Below are positions 9,890 to 18,706 of a stretch of DNA of 22,520 bases, piece after piece (position 1 is the first letter of the stretch; every line of letters begins with the position of its first letter). A program made the translations under genes and the position numbers. Under the pieces are notes generated by a model. The model saw only the letters and a program-made list of their open reading frames with translations. It searched no databases and was not told the origin of the DNA. This DNA comes from Mesostigma viride. Lineage: Eukaryota; Streptophyta; Mesostigmatophyceae; Mesostigmatales; Mesostigmataceae. Where the stretch lies: NCBI GenBank assembly GCA_009746045.1, contig RPFO01000874.1, positions 1 through 22,520 on the forward strand, in the 5' to 3' direction.

Positions 9890-9896
9890 GAGACTC

Positions 9897-9904
9897 GTAT
9901 ATCC
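9897..9904 (-). promoter_or_regulatory. Promoter motif GGATATAC ahead of integrase
   Basis: The word ends seven bases before the integrase ATG, the same spacing as the GTATA motifs of other genes in the element. Confidence 0.45.
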
Positions 9905-9994
9905 TTATGCAGAGAAATTAATTCGAGTGTGAACGAGCGTTTGTTACAAAAAATGATAAATAGGTCGTTTTATTGCAAAAAAGTACGATTTACT

Positions 9995-10064
9995 TGCTTC
10001 CACCGGGATTCGAAGCCGCGTCTTCGCTTCGGAGGAACCGACCTTCGGTCGGTGGGACACTCCC
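9995..10064 (-). other. Structured stretch with tRNA-3'-end-like sequence, candidate attachment site
   Basis: On the minus strand TTCGAATCCCGGTGGAAGCA (9995-10014) has the form of a tRNA T-loop, 3' T-stem strand, 3' acceptor strand and discriminator. Three hairpins follow at 10011-10031 (6-bp arms), 10037-10053 (7-bp arms, 3-base loop) and 10054-10064 (4-bp arms). A matching 5' acceptor strand and a consistent T-stem are missing, so it is not a functional tRNA as read. Its place just upstream of a tyrosine recombinase gene suggests an attP copied from a tRNA 3' end, but a decayed tRNA or chance structure is possible. The gap 9905-10139 holds nothing else. Confidence 0.35.
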
Positions 10065-10076
10065 TGGTTAGGTTAA

Positions 10077-10087
10077 CTCTCGATAGC
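10077..10087 (+). repeat. Short direct repeat CTCTCGATAGC flanking the integrase gene, copy 2
   Basis: Exact copy of 8543-8553, beyond the other end of the recombinase gene. Confidence 0.3.
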
Positions 10088-10139
10088 TTCCGCGGCCGCT
10101 AGAGCGGAATTCCACGGAAATTTCCACATATAAACGCAT

Positions 10140-10635
10140 TTACAGTTTCGACTTCTTCGGCCTGCCCCATGGTCGTGGTCGTCCTGTCGCGGGGTCAATA
10201 TTATGAGTCCGCGGCTTCGTATCTTTCGACCCAGCCGGTCTCCCGCGTTTCTTAGGGGTACGAGGAATTTTTTCCTTTTTAATTTTCGGTGCCCGGGGAG
10301 ATTTTGGCGGAGGAGGAGGATTTCTCGGCTTTCGTTTGGACGCGATGATGGACATCAATTTCTGTCGACATTCGTGCCCGATTCCGGTGTGTGTCGGCGG
10401 GAGCTCGCCGTCATACCCACACTCTCGCACGAACGCCGCCAACCTCTCGTGAGTCTTCGAGGAGACCCTGGCCCCGGTCAAGTAACGAACGAGCGTCGAC
10501 ACGTTAAGGAAGCTCTCGCCTATCAAGCCTGCGCTGGTACGAACTCTTCGAGGGCGCTTTCTCCTCGATCCGGATGGGTGGGAGAGCTGGCGAAGACTCG
10601 TGGAAAGCGTTTGGGTAAGCCTGCTTCAGATCCAT
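10140..10635 (-). CDS. AT-hook DNA-binding protein
   Basis: About 164 residues, read from the ATG at 10635 with one frame correction between about 10520 and 10560; without it the first 35-40 residues are in another frame. The middle has a helix-rich segment (NVSTLVRYLTG, SSKTHERLAAFVREC) that resembles a small helix-turn-helix as in phage-type repressors. It is followed by a proline run and a lysine/arginine-rich tail with two AT-hook cores, KRGRPAGSK and WGRPKKSK. Such proteins bind AT-rich minor grooves. It sits between the integrase and ATPase genes and could be a regulator, a recombination accessory factor or a genome-packaging protein. The ATG follows GTATATA by six bases. Confidence 0.65.
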
Positions 10636-10641
10636 TCGCGT

Positions 10642-10648
10642 GTATATA
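10642..10648 (-). promoter_or_regulatory. Promoter motif TATATAC ahead of AT-hook gene
   Basis: This AT-rich word ends six bases before the ATG at 10635, the same spacing as the motifs before the capsid and primase genes. Confidence 0.45.
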
Positions 10649-10660
10649 ATAGAGCACAGA

Positions 10661-11542
10661 TTATTTTTTGATCACAAGGAAATGGTTGAAGTTTTTCCGG
10701 TAGCGTTTCTCGTCGTTCGGTTCGTCGTTGTCGACCGCAAGGAAATCATGAGGCGAATCTTTCGTCGCGAATTCCCAAAGCTCGAGAAAGTCCTCGGGGC
10801 TGGTATGGCCCGCGCTTTCCTCAGCGATCTGCCGAGAAGCTCGCCGATCCTTCGTACGAAACAGGACTAGAAAAGAAACGTTCGCGCGCACTGACCGGGG
10901 CACGCCGGCGATGTGAACGATTGATTCACGAATACCATGCTAGTTAACAAGTGGCGATGTTTGAATGCGAACGACGAGACGGGGCCCTTAGAATCCGAGC
11001 GATACAATTTTGATCCTGCCATGTCGTCTATCAAAATGACGGACGAGGGAGGACCGTACCGGAACCGCGTCTCGGGCTCTTTAAACTGTAGCCTGTCCAG
11101 CGTCAGGTACATGTTGAGATCCATGTCGTCCTCCGTTTTCTCGCCATCTAGGTAGTATTTCTTGAATTTTTCCCACACAGCCATATCGCGCTGGTACTCT
11201 TCGTACTCTGTGAGGTCCTTCTTGATGTCCGCTACCATCTGATTAAAGTCATTGTCTGTGTACGTTTCCATGGACATGGCGGGTGTCGGCAGTAATTTGT
11301 ACTTGGGTTCTGTTGTCGCGGATCCAGATATCAAGTACAGCTTGTCGAATGAATGGGCATCAAAATACGCCTTTAGCATGTTAATAGCTGAAGTGGTCTT
11401 CCCGTCCCGCGCATACCCACGAACGAGGCGATAAAATGCAACCGTGGCGCGTTGGCTGGACCTGGCGAGCTTTTGCATATTTGACCTTCAAATCCTTGTT
11501 CGCTAGTGGAGTATCGATATGAATGCTTTCGATGACCGTCAT
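10661..11542 (-). CDS. FtsK/HerA-type genome-packaging ATPase (A32-like)
   Basis: About 294 residues, allowing three single-base losses (near 11455, 11407 and 10902), each in a G/C run. The start is the ATG at 11542 (MTVIESIHIDTP). The P-loop is split by the second frame change: VGMRG lies in one frame and DGKTTSAINML in the next, which together match GxxGxGKT. Walker B is SSVILIDDM at the expected distance. The later part has the HLLTSMVFVNQSF region typical of A32-like ATPases, which carries a sensor-like polar residue. The family pumps viral DNA into icosahedral capsids and is one of the core genes of PLVs, virophages, Polintons and giant viruses. Codon use matches its neighbours. The call is firm; the exact frame joins are inference. 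Confidence 0.85.
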
Positions 11543-11562
11543 TTTATTACAATAGGATAGAT

Positions 11563-12105
11563 TTAATCGTCGTTTAAGCTGGCTAGTAATTGCGCGCGGA
11601 TGGCCAGCATCTTCTGCTCATACGGCGTAGTTGTCCGCACATCCGGCAGTGGATTCGCGGCCCGCTGACGTTCCTCTTCCTCGACCTCGGCCTTCGGCTT
11701 TCTCCCGCGGCGTGGGCGAGGCGTTTCCGAGGGGGTTGCCGCGACCTCTTCGGCGGCCAACAGGCGTTCGATTCGGTATTTGTTCTTCTTCTCTTCCAAT
11801 TCGAGCTCGACCAAACGCTGTCGCTGAATCTCGAGTTCCTTCTCCAGAACCTTTCGCTTGGTAATCTCCGCTTCTCGCTCCTCCTGTCGCTTCTTCGCTC
11901 GCTCCTCGTTCCGTTTCTGCATGTACGGCCGCATCTTCTCGCGGAGTGCCGCACGCTGCTCTTCCGTCAATCGCTTGCCTCTCGGGCCTTTCGGCGGGTG
12001 AGGCGGGATGTACACTGTATTGGGAGTTTCCTGCTGTGGCGCGGGATCTTCCTCGACGTCGACGGAGGTCTTGGGCGAATCCGGAGCTTCGGGAACCTGG
12101 TCCAT
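11563..12105 (-). CDS. Coiled-coil, charged hypothetical protein
   Basis: A 180-residue product, intact as read. The N-terminal 45 residues are acidic and proline-rich and probably disordered. Residues about 45-120 form a long charged helix (TEEQRAALREKMRPYMQKR, KRKVLEKELEIQRQRL), a likely coiled coil. An AT-hook-like RPRRGRKPK follows, then a C-terminal helix (YEQKMLAIRAQLLASL). No family was recognised. It is the first leftward gene from the divergent promoter and ends 20 bases before the ATPase ATG, so the two may be co-transcribed. It could be a scaffold, a DNA-condensing virion protein or a packaging partner. Confidence 0.7.
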   Translation of the reverse strand: MDQVPEAPDSPKTSVDVEEDPAPQQETPNTVYIPPHPPKGPRGKRLTEEQRAALREKMRPYMQKRNEERAKKRQEEREAEITKRKVLEKELEIQRQRLVELELEEKKNKYRIERLLAAEEVAATPSETPRPRRGRKPKAEVEEEERQRAANPLPDVRTTTPYEQKMLAIRAQLLASLNDD

Positions 12106-12143
12106 GGGTGCTATACTTTTAATGTGAGATATTATTCATAGAG
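12106..12143. promoter_or_regulatory. 38-bp divergent promoter between the two gene blocks
   Basis: Only 38 bases separate the leftward ATG at 12105 from the rightward ATG at 12144. On the minus strand GTATAG (12111-12116) ends five bases before the leftward ATG. On the plus strand the AT-rich GATATTATTCATAG precedes the rightward ATG. This is the single point where transcription of the element diverges. Confidence 0.6.
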
Positions 12144-14387
12144 ATGGTTGTCGTGAGCTCAAACGCGTCCGGCTTCAATATCGCAACAGGACTGGTGGAA
12201 GACGGGGTAGACGAACGAATCGCGGACGTCGAGAGCGATGTGCAAGCTCTCCAGCTCGCGGTTCACCCGTTCGACAGGCACGTCACGATCAACGGGGTAC
12301 GATACATGTACCCAGGAGCACCGACAAGGCTCCGACTCGGCGATAATCATTCCGACTGGACAGTGACCAGCAATGGCGAGTCGAGTGGCATGCTTGAGGT
12401 CGACGGCGGAATCGTCGCTGGCTGGATCCGGATCTCGTCTCTATGGCTGATGGACCAATATTCGCGCATGTCCCAGATCGTCGCGGATCGTATTCTGACG
12501 CGCGAACAGATCGACTGGCTATTCGATCAACACGGCGTCGGGTATACGGCCCTTCCTGATCCGACCGCGACGTTTGTGTTAGAGTATGAAGACGGAACAC
12601 TTTCCGCGCCAGGAACCACGTTCACAGTATCGAACAATCAAGACATTCGGATTCGGCTCCCCTACATGGTCACCGGGGCAGTAGCAGCGGAAAAGCGTCT
12701 ACAGCGTCCAGGTCCTCGGCGCGCTCGACCCCGTCGTTATGAGTCAAACGGTAGACGGTCCATACATCGATGACATCCATTTCGGAAGCATGAGCCATGC
12801 CTACTTCGGCAAACTGATGAGCTACGAGCAAATCGGGTTCGCTACTACGAGAGACTTGAACAGAATACAGCGGATGCCCTACAGTATTCACATCACGCGC
12901 ACGTACTCCCCGTTAACGGCCTGGGACGTCGGGCGGATCGACCAGCCGTCGAGAGTTACTGGAGAACGACTGCGCCTTACCAGACATGGGTCGTCGTTGG
13001 CGACGGCGGCGTGCCTCCTCTCACGCTAGGAATCAAGAACACGACGCCACGGGCTTACCAACGGAAACTGCCCATCTCGTGGAAAGTCGACAATGTCGCG
13101 TTAACCGACGCCGCGGGTAGTTTTCAGCTTGACGTGGACGGGGGACTGCGCGGAGAGGACGCGGTCACGTGCACATTGACGTCGGCGGATCATGGGAAGC
13201 TCGTGTCGGCCGATGTGACGATCTACAACGACGCGACGATGACTACGTCTGCCACTCAGCGAAAAATTGCTGTCGTGGGCGTAGTGAAGACAGACCCACT
13301 CGTCCCGGCGATTCGAACACCGAGCCATTACTTTACAACGACGAGACCGGCGAGGATTGGCGTGCAGATGTACGCAGACCATACCACGGGATGGGGCGAC
13401 GGCACGCAGACGCCCGCAAATTACGCGATCGTCGCGGACGGGACTGTGATCGGATCTGTCACTGGGGCAAATCTTTTTGACCATCTTCTGCCGCATTCAT
13501 CGCAGAAAACGGCCCAAATCACGCCTCGCTTCTCATGTCCGCGAGACGTCCCGAACCTTACCGGAGAGACCGTGACAGTGAGCGGACCTCCCACGACGTT
13601 CCATAGTCTCTTAAATTTCTCGCGAGACCCCGCGACAACACTGCAGCCTACACATGACAAGTACGAGCTCATACCTACACCCGCGAGTTTTTACGCGTTG
13701 TCCTCGAACGACGTCACGCCCCCAGAGAAGTGCGTCGTGTTTACCGACGAAGAGATCGACGGCCCGTTCCTGATATGCTTCGAGCTCGTTGTACCGTCTG
13801 GCAGCGCTTTCGTCTCTCTCTCGGACCACAATGACATCACCGGCAAATACCACCCCGCATTTACGGATGGGCACAACTGCTGGAGGAACCAAGGAGCATC
13901 CGACAACTGGTGGTCGGTGTGCGGGATCAGTATAGACAAGGCAAACGGATCAATCGGTCTGTATCAGAACCGGAAAGCGGCCACACAATATACGTTAAAC
14001 GCGACGTGGTCCGGCGAGACGTATTTTTGGGTGGCGTTCCGGCGACGCTCTGACGGAGTTATCGAGCGATACATCTCGCACTTTCCTCCCGATCGTCTGA
14101 GCACTATGACCAAGTTGACAAATTCAGTAACGGGCATTTTTACAGCCTCGCCGACTGGGATCGTAGCCCCGTACGCACCCGGTCAAGTTAGGATCGTTTT
14201 TCATCTGGATAGTGCCAACCAGACGATTTACAACAAGTGCGAGTTGATCGACGATACGACAGACACTGAATTCGTTTCCCTGACTACTACGAACCCGACC
14301 GGTCTCTACCTTTCATCAGGCGATACGATTACTCTCACCCACAGGGCACGTCGCCGCGTGAATGTAGCATATTGGGCAATTACATGA
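12144..14387 (+). CDS. Large fibre- or spike-like structural protein
   Basis: About 747 residues, allowing one extra base in an A-run near 12691 and one lost base in a C-run near 12945. The start follows the divergent promoter. The first 50 residues include a short heptad segment (DERIADVESDVQALQLAV), which often trimerises phage and adenovirus-like fibres. A region with AAYFGKL-like aromatic and SYEQIGF patterns follows, then a long stretch of beta-rich sequence (LPISWKVDNVALTDAAGSFQLDV, AVTCTLTSADHG) and a C-terminal part with CWRNQGASDNWWSVCGISI and TYFWVAFRRRSDG that resembles a lectin-like sandwich. No named family was recognised, and it might be two genes. As first gene of the virion block, a receptor-binding or vertex-spike role is the best guess. 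Confidence 0.5.
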
Positions 14388-15373
14388 CATCGTCGCTTGT
14401 CCCAGGCGAAACAAACCTCTACCGCGCGCAACTCACGGCGTCAAAAGACAACGTCATCCACGCTGTTTGTGAATTCCCACCATACAACCACGCGACACCG
14501 CTCACCAGTTATTCGGTAAAGGTGTATGGCGTGCTTCCGGATCGACCCATGATAAACCGGTTCGAGGTCCGTCTACTATACGACGACGCCTTACTATACC
14601 GCATCAACGAGCGACCCATCCAAATTTACAGGGGTCCGGATTGGGAGAGTGGGACCTCGGCGATCGGTAACGGGTTCGTGGGCGATATTCCGTATGTCCA
14701 GGTGTCCGTGCTGATGCCGACTCCATTTCGCTACGAATTCGGTCACCTGTTCACAGCGACGTTCGAAGTTCGACCTTTGTCGCTTGTCGGCGGTCCTGAC
14801 GGGATTTTCATGGATCTGTCGGCGGCTCGTTTCTTCGGAGAGGGGCCGACAGAAATTGGGCTGATCACGGCGCTAGACGAGTGCGCGTATACGGATGCAC
14901 AAGAGGCGAGAAGAGTTTCGTTTTCTATCCGCGGACTGCGGACCGTCGCGTACGATTACATGCAGCCCGAGCTCTGGGAACTTGGTCCTCAGGGCATCAT
15001 GAGCTTTCGCGATGACAATGGGAATATCGTTCCTCCCGCGACGACGCTAGACAAGTTCTACTGCCGCGTGCAGTTCACGCACGGAGCGCCGCCCTTGCTG
15101 GAGATCGGGCACCCGTACAGATTTCTCGCAAGCGCTCTCGACTTTGTGTACCAGCCCGGGAGTTCTGGCAGACTCATCGTCGGTCCTTCGTGGCGTGTCG
15201 CGCCCGGATTCGACGAGTCCGACGGAGTCTACGAAATACTACTGCACGTAGACAAGACACTCGGGTCCGGCAGCGCAGTCGCGTACATCAAGCCGCAAGT
15301 CGAGCACTGTCGCTCGAGATCAGGAGTGGCGGCGAGTGGAGAGATCTTCGCGGCTGTGACTTGGCTCGTTTAA
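14384..15373 (+). CDS. Hypothetical virion-block protein
   Basis: A 329-residue product, intact as read. The start chosen is the ATG at 14384, which overlaps the preceding stop as ATGA; an in-frame TTG twelve bases earlier is less likely. The sequence is beta-rich without signal peptide or membrane segment (NLYRAQLTASKDNVIHAVCEF, YVQVSVLMPTPFRYEFGHLFTATFEV). Two halves show loosely similar strands ending in FGHLFTATFEV and IGHPYRFLASALDF, which hints at an internal duplication of a beta-sandwich. No family was recognised. Its place in the capsid operon suggests a minor structural or fibre-associated protein. Confidence 0.6.
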   Translation: MTSSLVPGETNLYRAQLTASKDNVIHAVCEFPPYNHATPLTSYSVKVYGVLPDRPMINRFEVRLLYDDALLYRINERPIQIYRGPDWESGTSAIGNGFVGDIPYVQVSVLMPTPFRYEFGHLFTATFEVRPLSLVGGPDGIFMDLSAARFFGEGPTEIGLITALDECAYTDAQEARRVSFSIRGLRTVAYDYMQPELWELGPQGIMSFRDDNGNIVPPATTLDKFYCRVQFTHGAPPLLEIGHPYRFLASALDFVYQPGSSGRLIVGPSWRVAPGFDESDGVYEILLHVDKTLGSGSAVAYIKPQVEHCRSRSGVAASGEIFAAVTWLV

Positions 15374-15401
15374 AATCTTCGCGATATTTCAAGAACACAC
15401 C

Positions 15402-16218
15402 ATGCCACGAAAGACATCGAAACGACCCGCCAAGAAACCGTCCAAAGCCCCGCGCAAGGCCCGCGCTCACCCGAAGAAGACCGCGACGACCGCGCTGACG
15501 AACTCGATTGTCATCCACTCGCCCCATGTGACCCGTCCCGCGAAGAAGGGGAAGGTCGCCGAAGTCCGCGGGTTTAAGGACGCGATGTTGTTGGCGGCTC
15601 TCGCTGCAAACTCTCGCCCTGTAGTCTACCCACCATTGTCCGCCTACGACCAACCGGCCTCCGTTCCGGCTCCAGAACCGGCTGCTGTCCTCGGCGCAGG
15701 GTCTGACGAACCTCTCCGCGTAGAGATCGTGGGATCCGCGCCTCCGCCAGCTGCTAGAGAGCCCGTGGCGAGGACGCCGCCTCGTCCCAGAGTGCGAGTC
15801 GCCAACGTGACCGATAGAGTCAATTGCACGGTCCCGGGCTGCAAAAATACGTTTGTCGATAGTCGGAGGTTGAATACTCACCTACGAGACAAACATCACG
15901 TGACGGAAGGTGTCCCCGTGGGCGATAAAGGGACCGGTTCGAGCTCGCGGATAAATTTTCTAAACAGATCATAAACGATTTCAGTGCGAATGGAGCTTCG
16001 GATGCTGAGATGCTCCAGGTAGCCCAGTGGATGATCTGTACCCCGACGTTCCTCGCGAGTTTCTAGAATCGGCGATGTTCTATTGCAGGAATAAGCCGCT
16101 GACCGGGAAGGAAAGGCGACAGCTTAAACGTAGCGCGCGAGGTCTCGCTGGTGGCGAGGGGAAGGTTGTGGTCCACGGCAGCAACGAGATTAAATCGGAC
16201 TCTTATAACAGAGAATGA
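15402..16218 (+). CDS. Basic protein with lysine-rich N-terminus and C2H2 zinc finger
   Basis: As read, the first frame stops at 15974 after 190 residues. Allowing one lost G near 15933 and one near 16029, the frame runs on to the TGA at 16218, giving about 272 residues and an ATGA overlap with the next gene. The first 60 residues are a histone-H1-like run of Lys/Arg/Pro/Ala (KRPAKKPSKAPRKAR). A proline/alanine linker follows, then one C2H2 finger at about 145-168 with C-x4-C-x12-H-x4-H. The extension (LADKFSKQIINDF, PREFLESAMFYC) is helical. A DNA-condensing core protein, comparable in role but not in sequence to adenovirus core proteins, is the likeliest function. Without the frame changes, 16027-16218 would be a separate 63-codon open frame with a GTG start. 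Confidence 0.6.
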
Positions 16219-17069
16219 GGGATCACGTACAGGAGTGTCGGACGCTGACCCTAAGGACCGAGAACAGGACAAGGGGCAGTCTTCATGACCCGACATGGGA
16301 CATCCCGGCCGGGTTGCTAGAGGATTACCACGACGTGGGATTGACACTTCTCACGATCCCATTCGAACAGACGCACATCAACCAGACCAACCGCTCGTTC
16401 GAGGTAGTGATGCAGTCCGCCCACACTGTCTCGCTTCCACTTGGATCGTGGACGACTATAGAGAACAGACACAATATCGAGGCGGTCTTGCAGACCATCG
16501 ACAGTTCGTTCGCGGTCACGTACGACCGCGCGAACAGTCTGTACACTTTTGCGGCCAGTTCGCCGTTCCAGCTACGGTCGGCGAGTCCGTCGGGCGTGTC
16601 CTGGGATTTGTCCCGGGCGTTCACGCGTCCAACGACCAACACGTAATCGTGAGCAATCGACCCGCTACGAACGGACGCCTGAGGCCGTCTACGTGTACGC
16701 CGACATCGTGCGGGGAATGTAGTGTCCGCGACTCACGGGGCTGTCTACGGGGGTTTGTTGGCGTGTTGCCCGAACCTTAGCAAGTTCCTAGAACCGATCG
16801 TATGGCAGGCGCAGACTCCGCTCTGGCAGCACATGCGCGATTCCCCGCGCGGTATCAGTCTCCGCCTGCTGGACGAGGACGACGTGCCGGTCCAATTGTA
16901 TAGCGACTGGGTTGTTCAGCTCAGTTTCCGGATATCGCCACAAAAAGCGATGGGCGTGGAGTCGCGGAAGATCGCGAGCGTCCTGCGGTACATGGCGCTG
17001 GGCGGGGAAGTCCTGCCCGCCAGAAAGATATCTCAGCGTTCTGTTATAAACGACGACGAGGACGAATGA
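16215..17069 (+). CDS. Probable penton / minor capsid protein
   Basis: About 285 residues, allowing three lost bases in G/C runs (about 16593, 16676 and 16713). The ATG overlaps the previous stop as ATGA. The first part has VSLPLGSWT, then NSLYTFAASSPFQLRSAS and, after the first frame change, VLGFVPG, the order seen in a widespread PLV/giant-virus-like minor capsid family in which a short strand region is followed by an LGF turn. After the second, PEAVYVYADIV is the most conserved-looking element. The C-terminus has DSPRGISLRLLDEDDVPVQLYSDWVVQLSFRI, a typical terminal strand pair. It lies two genes before the major capsid gene. Family match is from memory of sequence style, so penton identity is probable, not certain. 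Confidence 0.55.
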
Positions 17070-17350
17070 GGCTCGATTTTGGAAAGGTTGTCAACACCGT
17101 GCGAAAGATCGGACATGTGGCGGGCGACGCTATCAGGAAAGTGGGACATGGCGCGCGACTCGTGAAGGCGGCCGCGGGTGCTGCCGATTCGGCTCTCGGG
17201 CATGTCCCGAGCAAGTTGATCGAGGCGTCCCCGGTTCTTGGGACGGCGTACCGTGTCGCGAAAACCGGGTTGGACGCGTTGTCTTCCCTCGAACGTAAGG
17301 TCGACGCGCACAAGGCCGCGAATCCGCTTCTGGGCCAGTTCCTCCACTAG
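17066..17350 (+). CDS. Small basic amphipathic protein
   Basis: A 94-residue product starting at an ATG that overlaps the penton stop as ATGA. It is rich in Lys, Arg, Ala and Gly with almost no acidic residues in the first half. Residues 4-45 (FGKVVNTVRKIGHVAGDAI and on) can form amphipathic helices with one basic and one apolar face. No disulphide or metal site is seen. Position between penton and capsid genes, size and charge recall the membrane-active or cement peptides of adenovirus-like virions (protein VI and mu class), but there is no sequence proof. A lytic or DNA-condensing virion peptide is the best guess. Confidence 0.65.
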   Translation: MRLDFGKVVNTVRKIGHVAGDAIRKVGHGARLVKAAAGAADSALGHVPSKLIEASPVLGTAYRVAKTGLDALSSLERKVDAHKAANPLLGQFLH

Positions 17351-17374
17351 CCAGGATTTTTATCTAAGTTAGCT

Positions 17375-17384
17375 GGTATACAAC
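17375..17384 (+). promoter_or_regulatory. Promoter motif GGTATACAAC ahead of major capsid gene
   Basis: Ends six bases before the capsid ATG. It is identical to the ten bases ahead of the primase-helicase gene on the other strand. Confidence 0.6.
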
Positions 17385-17390
17385 GCTCTC

Positions 17391-18677
17391 ATGGCATCTG
17401 ACGGTTCTTGGTACAACCGCGCTATTCCCAAAACGATGCAATACATCGTAAAGGCTCTCGGCCAGCACTCGACGTCCCGTGTGCAATTGTCCACTCTGTC
17501 CGCGAACTCGGGCATTAAGCAGGGTTCGGTTGTGGCTGTCCGCCTGCCGACGAGCGGATTTGCCGATCTTCACAGTTTCGCCATGTACTTCAATGCGTCC
17601 GAGGCGGCTACGACCGGGTTCTGTAAGTTTCCGAGATACACTTCGTCGCTGATCAGGCGTTTGGAGGTGTTGGTCGGCGGCCAGAGCGTTGACTCCATCA
17701 ACGATTATCATCAGTTGTATCGGACCCTGCTTACTGTTCACGGCGGAGTCGGTCATGACAACGCCCAAGCACCGTCCGGGTGGTCCGGGAACAACATAAC
17801 CGATGTCGCGCTGACAGACAGGGATGACGCGGCTAAGGCCAAGCACACGAACATTCCTGGAGTGATCGACAACTGGCTCGGGTTCCTCTCTGGCGACCCT
17901 CGCGTGATCGATCTCAGTCTTTTCCCTCCGATCGAGATCCGGATTACGTTGATGGATGGGAGTGTCATGATCCCCGGAGAGGCAGTGGCGGCTGCGGGGG
18001 CCGCCGCTGCCGTCCCAGCCTGTGCCGGCCCCGGGTTCCAACTGGACCATATCCACTTCTCGATCGATACGTACAGGTTCCAGGAGGACGTGGTCTCCCA
18101 GGTCTTCGCGTCCAGGCTGGCGGAGGGCGGGACGCTGCCGTTTCGCTGGAAGACGTGGCAGTCAACGAAGCAATCTGCCAGTGCCGCTCCGTACAGCATT
18201 AAGGCGACCCTCTCTTCTGCATCCGCGAGCAAACTCCTCGCCATCCAAATCGACCCTGCCAAGGATGTCGCGAACGGATCCGGTGATATCATGTTCGACC
18301 ACGCCGCTATCGACAAGGACGTCAAGTTTCAGTTCGATATTAACGGGTCTCACCAGTCTCCCGCGTATCGCATGGGAGTTACAGAGGCATGGACTAACCT
18401 TATGAGCGCATTCAACGACCAAGGGAACTCGCTGTCGTGCGCCAAGAACGAGATCACACCCGAAACATGGCGAGACAAGCATTTCGTCATGGCCTGTCAC
18501 TTGAACATGCCAGGCGCGGGGTCAGAGTACCAGAGCGGTCTCGACCTTCGCGGGACTGCGGCGGTCGTCACCCTTCGCGTGGATGGAGCGGGCGCGGCGT
18601 GTACCTCGTACTTGTTTTGCGAGCTCGAGGCCAGGATGGACGTCGGCGCCGGGCGGCAGGCGGCCGTGTACCTGTAA
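17391..18677 (+). CDS. Major capsid protein, PLV type (double jelly roll)
   Basis: A 428-residue protein, intact as read. It forms the capsomer trimers of the icosahedral shell. Diagnostic segments are the N-terminal MQYIVKAL region, FPRYTSSLIRRLEVLVGG at about 80-97 followed by SINDYHQLYRTLL, and NWLGFLSGDPRVIDLSLF with PIEIRITL at about 163-187. These have the order and spacing of PLV major capsid proteins. The second jelly roll starts near FQLDHIHFSIDTYRF (about 215) and ends at the C-terminus with SYLFCELEARMDV. An Ala/Gly-rich loop (AVAAAGAAAAVPACAG) lies between the two halves. At 428 residues it is at the short end of the family. The gene has its own GTATAC motif and a 40-base leader gap after the preceding gene. 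Confidence 0.85.
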   Translation: MASDGSWYNRAIPKTMQYIVKALGQHSTSRVQLSTLSANSGIKQGSVVAVRLPTSGFADLHSFAMYFNASEAATTGFCKFPRYTSSLIRRLEVLVGGQSVDSINDYHQLYRTLLTVHGGVGHDNAQAPSGWSGNNITDVALTDRDDAAKAKHTNIPGVIDNWLGFLSGDPRVIDLSLFPPIEIRITLMDGSVMIPGEAVAAAGAAAAVPACAGPGFQLDHIHFSIDTYRFQEDVVSQVFASRLAEGGTLPFRWKTWQSTKQSASAAPYSIKATLSSASASKLLAIQIDPAKDVANGSGDIMFDHAAIDKDVKFQFDINGSHQSPAYRMGVTEAWTNLMSAFNDQGNSLSCAKNEITPETWRDKHFVMACHLNMPGAGSEYQSGLDLRGTAAVVTLRVDGAGAACTSYLFCELEARMDVGAGRQAAVYL

Positions 18678-18694
18678 TAATCTCTGATGGTACT

Positions 18695-18700
18695 GTATAG
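18695..18700 (+). promoter_or_regulatory. Promoter motif GTATAG ahead of small ORF
   Basis: Six bases before the ATG at 18707; same core and spacing as other genes in the element. Confidence 0.45.
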
Positions 18701-18706
18701 CGCTCG

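Noticed and set aside
9995-10080. Functional tRNA gene
   Set aside because: The T-stem does not pair and no 5' acceptor strand complementary to the 3' end was found.
5003-11542. Programmed ribosomal frameshifting as the cause of the frame changes
   Set aside because: Breaks are many, in eight genes, without a common slippery site or downstream structure, and fit run-length errors.
16722-17069. Separate gene starting at GTG 16722
   Set aside because: It continues the penton-like protein; the break just upstream is a G-run where one base restores the frame.
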